Source: an uncultured Eubacteriales bacterium
GTDB lineage: Bacteria; Bacillota; Clostridia; Oscillospirales; Acutalibacteraceae
Direction of reading: 5' to 3'
Assembly (NCBI GenBank): GCA_900321195.1
Contig: ONVG01000008.1
Span: forward strand, 1 to 18,729
DNA: 18,729 nt
In this document: positions 13,150 through 18,729 of the stretch, one piece after another
Layout of the letters: every line of letters begins with the position of its first letter
Position numbering within the stretch: position 1 is the first letter of the stretch
The notes under the pieces: generated by a model
Seen by the model: only the letters and a program-made list of their open reading frames with translations
Told to the model about the DNA's origin: nothing
Databases searched by the model: none
Position numbers and translations under genes: made by a program

Positions 13150-15261
13150 ACGAAGGACGAAAAAGAAATAATACTCGAAACACTTTCACACCATGATGAG
13201 CCTGTTGAAAGAATGGAGCTTCTTATCGAGTCGGGAATACTCGAAACAGAGCATTTCAACAGAGCTGTATCACTTCTTGAATCTGAGGGCGAGATAATTA
13301 TAATAAAGCGCAAAAAAATAGCCCTGCCGTATCAGGCGGGATATTTGCGCGCTGTTATTGTAAGACATAATAAAAGCTTTTTATTTGCAGAGCCTGAGAG
13401 TAAAGAAATAGACGATATATATATACATGCCGCTGACTCAAAGGGAGCTATGCCGGGCGATACTGTCATGCTGAAAAATATAAGCATGACAGTAAGAGGT
13501 CCTTCCGCTGCCGTAGATAAAATACTTGTAAAAGGCTCACGAATAATAACCGGTGTTGTGGAACGCGAAAAAGGCAGGGCAGGAAAAGCCTATGTTATGC
13601 CTGACAATAATTTTGCATACAGGGTAAGGATAGTAAAGGGCGGAGAGCTGAAAAGCAAAAACGGAGATAAAGTCAAGGCGGCAATATCCTATGATCAGAA
13701 AGAAAGGCTCATAAAAGCCAGAGTCATCCATATCTACGGACGCGCAGACTCCGCTAAAATATGCTCGGATGCAATAATCGACGCAAACGGCATTCCGTCA
13801 AAATTTTCAGTACCTGTCAAGCACGAAGCTGCTTTAAAAGCAGCTGAACCTATCACAGATGAAGAAATCGCAAAAAGGCTTGACCTCAGAGATGAGCCTA
13901 TATTCACTATAGACGGTGCTGACGCAAAAGACCTTGATGATGCTATATCAGTAAAGAAGCTCGAAAAGGGCTGGGAGTTAGGAGTACACATAGCTGATGT
14001 TTCACACTATGTAACAGCCGGAAGCAAGCTTGATGAAAGCGCTATGGACAGAGGAACATCCGTATACTTTGCCGACAGAGTTATCCCTATGCTGCCTGTT
14101 GAGATATCAAATGGCTGCTGTTCGCTGAATGCAGGAACAAAAAAGCTGACATTTTCGGCTATCCTGACTCTTGACGAAAAAGCAGAGCTTGTAGATTACC
14201 GCTTTGAAAAAAGTGTTATTGACTCGAAAGTTCGCGGAGTATATTCGGAAGTCAACGCTATACTTGACGGTACGGCGGATGATGAGTTAAAGGAAAAATA
14301 CAAAGCTGTTTATGATGAGATATTCACAGCAAAGGAACTTGCAGATATATTGAAAGCAAAGGCAAAGCAAAGAGGTGAGCTTGAAATAGAAAGCAGTGAG
14401 CTGAGATTTGTTCTTGATGAAAACGGCGTTTGTACGGGCGTAAGCGAAAGAGAGCGCGGAGAAGCCGAAGAACTTATCGAGCAGTTTATGATATCTGCAA
14501 ACAGAGCCGCTGCGCTGTATGCAAAAAGCGCAGGCATACCGTTTGTTTACCGTGTGCATGAAGCACCTGAAGAAGACAGGCTTGAAACACTTGCAGAGCT
14601 TGCTGCCGCATGCGGCTTTCAGACAAGACGCTTAAAATCAGGTGTTCACCAGACAGACCTTGCCGAGCTTATAAGCAAGGCAAAGGAAACAAAGTATTCC
14701 AGGCTCATATCGACTCAGGTACTAAGAACAATGTCAAAGGCAAGATATTCCTCACAGCCGCTCGGACATTTCGGATTATCTCTTGCGGATTACTGTCATT
14801 TCACTTCGCCTATAAGACGCTATCCCGATACCTCTATACACCGCATACTTACAGACCTTGTAAGCGGTGTCCCTGTAGATGAGATAGAGAGAAAATATTC
14901 CGATTTTGCCCGTGAGTCTGCAAAGCTCTCCTCGGACAGAGAATTAAGAGCCGTAAGAGCAGAGCGTGAAGCAGAAAAATGCTATGCTGCCGAATATATG
15001 ACCTCTCATATCGGCGAGATACACGACGGAATAATATCGGGAGTAACTCCCAAGGGAATATTTGTCTGCATAGAAAACGGTATTGAAGGTTTTGTTGACC
15101 TTACGGCTATAGACGGAGCATTTTTTGAATTTAACGGTACTACCTCGACATACGACAGGCGTTCAGGCGTAAGCTATTCTATAGGTGATGAAGTAAAGAT
15201 AAAAGTAACAGCCGCAAGCGTTCCGTCAGGAACTGTGGATTTTGAATTATATTTTCAGTGA
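13150..15261 (+). CDS. rnr: Ribonuclease R, non-AUG start
   Basis: A 3'-5' exoribonuclease of the RNase II/R family that degrades structured RNA. It has an N-terminal winged-helix and OB region, then the RNB catalytic domain with IDGADAKDLDDAISV, whose aspartates bind two metal ions, and LGVHIADVSHYV, DRVIPMLP and HFTSPIRRYPD. A C-terminal S1 RNA-binding domain (GIISGVTPKGIFVCIENGIEGFV) ends the protein. The first in-frame ATG is 13213, but it has no ribosome site and would remove part of the winged helix. A strong AAAGGAG at 13134-13140 is nine bases before an in-frame ACG at 13150, giving 703 residues beginning (M)KDEKEIILETLS. No ATG, GTG or TTG lies in frame between the upstream stop at 13123 and 13213. 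ATC at 13147 is an alternative. Confidence 0.88.
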   Translation, partial: TKDEKEIILETLSHHDEPVERMELLIESGILETEHFNRAVSLLESEGEIIIIKRKKIALPYQAGYLRAVIVRHNKSFLFAEPESKEIDDIYIHAADSKGAMPGDTVMLKNISMTVRGPSAAVDKILVKGSRIITGVVEREKGRAGKAYVMPDNNFAYRVRIVKGGELKSKNGDKVKAAISYDQKERLIKARVIHIYGRADSAKICSDAIIDANGIPSKFSVPVKHEAALKAAEPITDEEIAKRLDLRDEPIFTIDGADAKDLDDAISVKKLEKGWELGVHIADVSHYVTAGSKLDESAMDRGTSVYFADRVIPMLPVEISNGCCSLNAGTKKLTFSAILTLDEKAELVDYRFEKSVIDSKVRGVYSEVNAILDGTADDELKEKYKAVYDEIFTAKELADILKAKAKQRGELEIESSELRFVLDENGVCTGVSERERGEAEELIEQFMISANRAAALYAKSAGIPFVYRVHEAPEEDRLETLAELAAACGFQTRRLKSGVHQTDLAELISKAKETKYSRLISTQVLRTMSKARYSSQPLGHFGLSLADYCHFTSPIRRYPDTSIHRILTDLVSGVPVDEIERKYSDFARESAKLSSDRELRAVRAEREAEKCYAAEYMTSHIGEIHDGIISGVTPKGIFVCIENGIEGFVDLTAIDGAFFEFNGTTSTYDRRSGVSYSIGDEVKIKVTAASVPSGTVDFELYFQ

Positions 15262-15275
15262 TATCATTACTGAAT

Positions 15276-15319
15276 AAACACTCTCCGACAAGGGATAATA
15301 TTGTCGGAGGTGTTTTTTT
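15276..15319 (+). terminator. Terminator of rnr that masks the spoVAD ribosome site
   Basis: AAACACTCTCCGACAA (15276-15291) pairs with TTGTCGGAGGTGTTT (15301-15315) around a nine-base loop, with one bulged T, and is followed by a T-run to 15319. The 3' arm contains GGAGGTG (15306-15312), the only ribosome site for spoVAD, whose ATG is at 15320. The hairpin can therefore stop rnr transcripts and also hide the spoVAD ribosome site in read-through RNA. Confidence 0.88.
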
Positions 15320-16333
15320 ATGCCGAAAAGAACAGGCAGATATACAATAAGCATGGAAAATGATATTTTTATTGAGGAGTCGGCAGGAATAGCAGGAAGC
15401 AAGGAAAGCGAAGGTCCTTTAGGAGAATATTTTGATATATCATTCAAGGATGATAAGATAGGTCAGAATTCGTGGGAAAAAGCCGAAAGCTCACTGCAAA
15501 CTATAGCAGTAAATACAGTTCTTGAAAAAGCTTGTCTTATTCCTGATGATATAGACATCATTTTTGCAGGAGATCTTTTAAATCAATGCATATCCTCGAC
15601 ATTCGGACTTAAAGAATTGAATATCCCGTTTATGGGACAGTACGGTGCATGTTCTACAATGGCGCAGACGCTTGCGCTTGGAGCAATATTCACAGACAGC
15701 AATGCTGCAAACCGTGCAATAGCCGTAACATCATCACATTTCTGCTCGGCTGAAAGACAGTTCAGACTGCCGCTGGAATACGGCGGACAGCGAACACCAA
15801 GCGCACAGTGGACAGTAACAGGAGCAGGCGCAGCGCTTATATCAAAGATCCGTTCTTCCGCAAGGATAGCACATGTAACTATAGGCAGAATAAAAGATCT
15901 TGATATCAAGGATGCAAACAACATGGGCGCAGCTATGGCACCTGCGGCGGCAGAAACAATAATGAGCTTTCTTTCCGATACAAACACTAAAATTTCTGAT
16001 ATAGACCTTATTCTAACAGGTGATCTCGGAAAGGTAGGCTCACAGCTTTTAAGAGAGCTTATGCAGCGTGAAGGCGTTGATATCTCGTCTATACACAATG
16101 ACTGCGGAATGCTGATATTTGATACCGTAAAGCAGGATGTTCACTCAGGCGGCTCAGGCTGCGGCTGTTCTGCGTCTGTATTCTGCTCGTATATAATGAA
16201 AAATATCAAAGCCGGAAAGCTTCATAATATCCTGTTCACAGCAACAGGCGCACTAATGTCGCCGACATCCTCTCAGCAGGGAGAAAGCATACCGGGTATA
16301 GCGCATCTTATCCATATATGCAGTGACAGATAA
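15320..16333 (+). CDS. spoVAD: Stage V sporulation protein AD
   Basis: A 337-residue protein with the thiolase-like fold of SpoVAD, close to the usual family length. SpoVAD binds dipicolinic acid and helps import it into the developing spore. Family blocks are visible: DIDIIFAGDLLNQCISSTFG, PFMGQYGACSTMAQTLALGA, SSHFCSAERQFRLPLEYGGQ, TVTGAGAALIS, DLILTGDLGKVGS, and GGSGCGCSASVFCSYI. Partners SpoVAC and SpoVAE are usually adjacent but are absent on both sides here. GGAGGTG seven bases before the ATG is the ribosome site, buried in the preceding terminator hairpin. No clear forespore promoter was found. Confidence 0.93.
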   Translation: MPKRTGRYTISMENDIFIEESAGIAGSKESEGPLGEYFDISFKDDKIGQNSWEKAESSLQTIAVNTVLEKACLIPDDIDIIFAGDLLNQCISSTFGLKELNIPFMGQYGACSTMAQTLALGAIFTDSNAANRAIAVTSSHFCSAERQFRLPLEYGGQRTPSAQWTVTGAGAALISKIRSSARIAHVTIGRIKDLDIKDANNMGAAMAPAAAETIMSFLSDTNTKISDIDLILTGDLGKVGSQLLRELMQREGVDISSIHNDCGMLIFDTVKQDVHSGGSGCGCSASVFCSYIMKNIKAGKLHNILFTATGALMSPTSSQQGESIPGIAHLIHICSDR

Positions 16334-16343
16334 ATAATATTTC

Positions 16344-16376
16344 AAACGGGTGATGATAGTATCATGCCCGTTTTTG
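16344..16376 (+). terminator. Intrinsic terminator after spoVAD
   Basis: AAACGGG and CCCGTTT form the base of a hairpin with a partly paired middle (GATGATA with TATCAT), followed by a T-rich tract to 16376. It separates spoVAD from the cotJ operon. Confidence 0.8.
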
Positions 16377-16439
16377 TTTACCGTTTTCATAGCTTATGCA
16401 TATTATGGTTAATGTAGAACTATGAAAGGAGAGCTGAAA

Positions 16440-16646
16440 ATGGATGTAATAAAAGAGCTTCAAAATTCTGATTTTTTCATAAAGCCGCTGCCCGAAAAGA
16501 CAGTTATAGCAATGGCGTATGTTCCTTTTCAGAATGCAGTAAAGCTTTACTCGCCTGAACACGGCATACAGACAGGTACAATGTTCCCTGAACTGAATAA
16601 GCCCTTTATGGCTTGTGATAAGGACGGAGGTAATTCCGATGACTGA
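16440..16646 (+). CDS. cotJA: Spore coat-associated protein CotJA
   Basis: A 68-residue protein of the CotJA family, a spore-coat component made in the mother cell. The family core is visible as AYVPFQNAVKLYSPEHGIQTGTMFPELNKPFMA, in which the P-F-Q and G-T-x-F-P-x-L-x-x-P blocks are typical. The ATG at 16440 follows AAAGGAG (16425-16431) with eight bases between; an ATG at 16422 contains that ribosome site and is rejected. The end overlaps cotJB by 8 bp. It is the first gene of a cotJABC operon, normally under sigma-E. A CATATTAT at 16399 resembles a sigma-E -10 box, but no matching -35 was found. Confidence 0.85.
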   Translation: MDVIKELQNSDFFIKPLPEKTVIAMAYVPFQNAVKLYSPEHGIQTGTMFPELNKPFMACDKDGGNSDD

Positions 16647-16890
16647 ACGCGAAAGACTTCTCAGAAGATTATCTTCATATGACTTTGCCGTAAATGAACT
16701 TCATATCTATCTTGACACACATCCCGATGATGCCTCGGCAGGAAAAGCCCTTGAATATTATGAAAAAAAAGGGGATATGCTCCGCCGTGAATTTGAGGAA
16801 AAATTCGGACCTCTGACATCATTGAATGAAAACGGCAACAGATGGGCATGGATATCTGATCCGTGGCCGTGGGACAGACAGGAGGACTGA
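16639..16890 (+). CDS. cotJB: Spore coat protein CotJB
   Basis: An 83-residue CotJB protein. The characteristic sequence is ERLLRRLSSYDFAVNELHIYLDTHPDD, followed by an amphipathic helix region, KFGPLTS and the tryptophan-rich ending WAWISDPWPWDRQ. The ATG at 16639 has GGAGG (16626-16630) eight bases upstream; a longer GTG start at 16615 is less likely. It overlaps cotJA by 8 bp and ends two bases before the cotJC ATG, so the three genes are tightly coupled. CotJB works with CotJA and CotJC in assembly of the inner coat. The gene is complete and its reading frame is intact, in contrast to cotJC. Confidence 0.9.
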   Translation: MTERERLLRRLSSYDFAVNELHIYLDTHPDDASAGKALEYYEKKGDMLRREFEEKFGPLTSLNENGNRWAWISDPWPWDRQED

Positions 16891-16892
16891 AT

Positions 16893-17006
16893 ATGTGGGT
16901 ATATGAGAAGAAACTGCAATATCCGATAAATATAAAGCAGACTAACCCTAAGCTTGCAAAAATAATCATCTCACAGTACGGAGGACTAAACTACAAAAGG
17001 ATATAG
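16893..17006 (+). pseudogene. cotJC: CotJC N-terminal fragment, interrupted at QYGG
   Basis: The first 31 codons are those of CotJC, a manganese-catalase-like spore coat protein of about 190 residues: MWVYEKKLQYPINIK, then NPKLAKIIISQYGG. The next codons, LNYKRI and a TAG stop, do not belong to the family, where a D-G-E-L-type sequence would continue. About 160 residues are missing, including all predicted metal ligands, so this fragment cannot be a working catalase. The ribosome site GGAGG at 16881-16885 is intact, and the frame is not decayed by other mutations. The 3' end of a convergent serine recombinase gene starts three bases later. The gene is therefore split by an inserted element; whether the element can leave and restore it is unknown. 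Confidence 0.85.
16977..16987 (+). other. Probable left attachment junction inside cotJC
   Basis: The change from cotJC to foreign sequence lies at or just after GTACGGAGGAC, in the two Gly codons. Large serine recombinases cut at a central dinucleotide with 2-base overhangs, and the GG pairs here are candidates for it. The exact crossover cannot be set without the right junction. Confidence 0.5.
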
Positions 17007-17009
17007 TAT

Positions 17010-18398
17010 TTATCCGTAAAAGAAAATATCTATACTTTCTGTTGAGCGATAGAAAACTATACGCTTTATAACGGCTCTGAGCAGTATATTTTTATCACTT
17101 TCATTCACAAAAGGTGACAGCAGGGCAGGGAGGAGGCGATGAATTTTTTTCTGTACGTTCTTTTGTGTATCATCCGGTATGATATTAAGGCTTTGTTTCT
17201 TTTTCAGAATTTTTATATTTTCTATCACTTTTTTTCGTCTTTCATTGAATTCCTCCGCTGTGTATAAACCATTTTCAAATGCGTCAATAATACGTTCTGC
17301 TTTTTTGTTTTCCTTTGAAATAAGAAATGATATATTGTCTGGATATACAGACTTTTTATTCGGCTCTGATTTGAATTCTCCTTTGATGCCGGCGCTTTCT
17401 ATAGCTGATATAAGCATATAATTGAGCTTTTTTATACTTATGCTGTGCGAGATACTGCATTTTCCGTGTGCGTATGCATAGCATTGAAGTGATGATCTGT
17501 ATGAGCTTCTTGTAAGTGTCGCGCCGCATGAAGAACAGCGACATAAGCCTCTGAGCATAAAAGGTTCTTTGATATCTGTCTGACGCATATATTTTTCAGA
17601 CGGAAGAGCTTTGAGCTTGTTTTGCACGTCGTTCCATATTTTATCAGATATTATTGGTTCATGGATTCCTTCTATTATCATTGTATTGTTTTCATTTAGT
17701 GTCCAGCGTATTTTTCCGATATAAACAGGGTTTTGAAGTATATATTTTACAGTTCTGCTTTCAAAGTTGTTTCCTCTGCGTGTCTTTATACCAAGTTCAT
17801 TTATTTCAGATGCAATAGTTCTTATGCTTTTTCCTGACAGAAAATCCGCAAAAATGCTTCTTACGATATGAGCATTATCATCGGGATAATATCTTCCGTT
17901 TCTGATACAATATCCGAACGAGGGAACAGTTACGGCTTCGCCGCGTTTTGCTTTTTCTTTCATTCCGCGTCTGACTTCTTCGGAAAGATTTACACTGTAG
18001 TATTCGTCCATTGCTTCTATCATAGCTTCTGTCAGCAAAGACATCTTATTATCACCGATATTTTCGGAAACGGATATAACATCGATACCGCATTGTTTTC
18101 TCAGCATAGATTTGTAAACTATACTGTCTTCACGATTTCGTGCAAAACGGCTGAATTTCCATAGAAGAATAGCGTCAAAAGGCTTTGGCTTTTGTTTTGC
18201 TGTGCTTATCATGCTGTTAAATCCCGTTCTTTTTTGAGTATGTCTGCCGGAAATGCCTTCGTCAACGTAGATGTATTCATCGGGAATGATATAGTCATTT
18301 CGTTTTGCATATTCACATATTTTTTCAAGCTGAGATGCAGGGGAATACTCTGTCTGATCTTCTGTTGATACACGGATATATGCTGCGGCTGTTTTCAT
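17010..18398 (-). CDS. Large serine recombinase (SpoIVCA-like)
   Basis: A 462-residue site-specific recombinase of the large serine family. The N-terminal resolvase domain has YIRVST with catalytic Ser11, the arginine-bearing blocks GRHTQKRTGF and LLWKFSRFARN, and the long E helix through AMDEYYSVNLSEEVRRGM. The recombinase domain has PSFGYCIRNG and TVKYILQNPVYIGKIRW. A zinc ribbon is visible as CRCSSCGATLT with later CYAYAHGKCS, followed by a coiled-coil region. The length is close to SpoIVCA and shorter than most phage integrases. GGAG lies nine bases before the ATG on the minus strand. It converges on the cotJC fragment and is divergent from the small gene at 18468. Integration, and excision with a helper protein, would be its role. 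Confidence 0.9.
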   Translation of the reverse strand: MKTAAAYIRVSTEDQTEYSPASQLEKICEYAKRNDYIIPDEYIYVDEGISGRHTQKRTGFNSMISTAKQKPKPFDAILLWKFSRFARNREDSIVYKSMLRKQCGIDVISVSENIGDNKMSLLTEAMIEAMDEYYSVNLSEEVRRGMKEKAKRGEAVTVPSFGYCIRNGRYYPDDNAHIVRSIFADFLSGKSIRTIASEINELGIKTRRGNNFESRTVKYILQNPVYIGKIRWTLNENNTMIIEGIHEPIISDKIWNDVQNKLKALPSEKYMRQTDIKEPFMLRGLCRCSSCGATLTRSSYRSSLQCYAYAHGKCSISHSISIKKLNYMLISAIESAGIKGEFKSEPNKKSVYPDNISFLISKENKKAERIIDAFENGLYTAEEFNERRKKVIENIKILKKKQSLNIIPDDTQKNVQKKIHRLLPALLSPFVNESDKNILLRAVIKRIVFYRSTESIDIFFYG

Positions 18399-18410
18399 AT
18401 TATCAGCTCC

Positions 18411-18439
18411 GGATATAATTATTTAACTATACATATTTA
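18411..18439 (+). promoter_or_regulatory. Weak sigma-E-like promoter candidate
   Basis: GGATATA (18411-18417) and CATATTTA (18432-18439) are separated by 14 bases, the spacing of sigma-E promoters. The -35 fits the consensus only partly and the -10 keeps just its CATA half. A-T-rich sequence produces such matches by chance, so this is a pointer only. Confidence 0.2.
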
Positions 18440-18467
18440 TTATCATAAAGGAGTTGTTATTAATTAT

Positions 18468-18692
18468 ATGAAGAATACACCGTCAGCTGATAATAAAAAC
18501 AAGCAGTTCAGGATATTTGTAGGAGACGATCTTTATCATATCGGTGAATATGACAGTAACGGAAAAGTCAGAAAAATATTTCATAACAATTTATTGACTG
18601 AAAGACTGGAAAAAATACTTTCCGAGCGTCTTAATGCAGGTGCAGAAACTATAATCGCAGAAAACAGCAATACAGGGCTTTATAAGGTCTGA
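18468..18692 (+). CDS. Small unidentified protein beside the recombinase
   Basis: A 74-residue, charged, soluble protein that I do not recognise. Visible features are an N-terminal polar stretch, a predicted beta-rich part (FRIFVGDDLYHIGEYDSNGKVRKIF) and a helix (LLTERLEKILSERLNAG). AAAGGAG (18447-18453) is upstream, but the 14-base gap to the ATG is long; an in-frame ATT at 18459 would fit better but is rare. The gene is divergent from the recombinase, with 69 bases between them. Its position and size would suit an excision helper (recombination directionality factor), which is inference from context only. No terminator hairpin is visible before the window ends. Confidence 0.6.
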   Translation: MKNTPSADNKNKQFRIFVGDDLYHIGEYDSNGKVRKIFHNNLLTERLEKILSERLNAGAETIIAENSNTGLYKV

Positions 18693-18729
18693 TTTTTAGG
18701 TTTTTTGTTTTTGTCCTCCTCTCAATGTC

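Larger units (their letters stand above)
16986..18729. mobile_element. Left end of a serine-recombinase element in cotJC
   Basis: From the break in cotJC to the window edge the sequence contains a large serine recombinase and an unidentified small protein. The recombinase gene lies right at the junction and points toward it, as spoIVCA does beside the 5' half of sigK in Bacillus subtilis. No phage structural gene or other cargo is visible in the 1.7 kb available, and the right end is outside the window. The small protein at 18468 may or may not be part of the element. Confidence 0.6.

Noticed and set aside
15237..15275. Sigma-G-like promoter for spoVAD (CATTACT and an upstream GAATT)
   Set aside because: Neither box fits the consensus well, and the hairpin would remain in the transcript.
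15583..16098. Minus-strand frame (171 codons) opposite spoVAD
   Set aside because: Antisense shadow; the forward frame is an unmistakable SpoVAD.
16378..16406. Sigma-E promoter for cotJ (CATATTAT box)
   Set aside because: No acceptable -35 box lies 13-15 bases upstream, so only the -10 resemblance is noted.
18708..18729. GGAGGAC on the minus strand as an inverted copy of the cotJC attachment core
   Set aside because: The adjoining sequence does not continue cotJC in either direction, and a short purine-rich match is expected by chance.

Overview
The window reads as chromosome of a spore-forming, moderately AT-rich Firmicute of the Ruminococcus / Oscillospiraceae type. The reasons are strong AAAGGAG or GGAGG ribosome sites, DnaD plus DnaC/DnaI-type helicase-loader genes, a spoVAD gene, a cotJ spore-coat operon, and heavy use of ATA for isoleucine in the core genes. 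The species cannot be fixed from sequence alone.

Layout. (1) Bases 1-2470 are a foreign-looking accessory region on the minus strand. It holds the first codons of an unidentified gene (1-57) and a three-gene overlapping operon: radical SAM protein A, a MarR-family regulator and radical SAM protein B. Two almost identical 26-bp inverted repeats (88-113 and 2357-2382) lie just upstream of the two minus-strand transcription units and are probably operators of the MarR protein. Short phased repeats and a 13-bp direct repeat suggest mobile-element ends. (2) Bases 2472-7975 run forward: a SUKH (SMI1/KNR4) gene that may have lost its natural start, then an apparent operon of a type IIA topoisomerase B subunit, an ElaA-like GNAT acetyltransferase and the topoisomerase A subunit. 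(3) Bases 8000-15261 are housekeeping: secG with a repeat-built acidic tail, cca, a DnaD-domain gene and its overlapping DnaC/DnaI-like ATPase, a degV-family gene and rnr (RNase R). The rnr reading frame fits its ribosome site only with a non-AUG start, most likely ACG. (4) Bases 15276-17006 are sporulation genes: spoVAD without spoVAC or spoVAE beside it, with its Shine-Dalgarno buried in a terminator hairpin, then cotJA-cotJB-cotJC.

The most striking feature is at the right end. cotJC stops after its first 31 family-like codons (last recognisable residues QYGG) plus six foreign codons. Three bases later begins the 3' end of a convergent large serine recombinase (17010-18398), which is followed by a divergent 74-residue unknown protein. 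A sporulation gene split exactly at a serine-recombinase gene is the arrangement of the skin element in sigK and of other elements excised during sporulation. This window may therefore hold the left end of a skin-like element that disrupts, and may restore, cotJC. The right end and the rest of cotJC are not in the window, so excision is inference.
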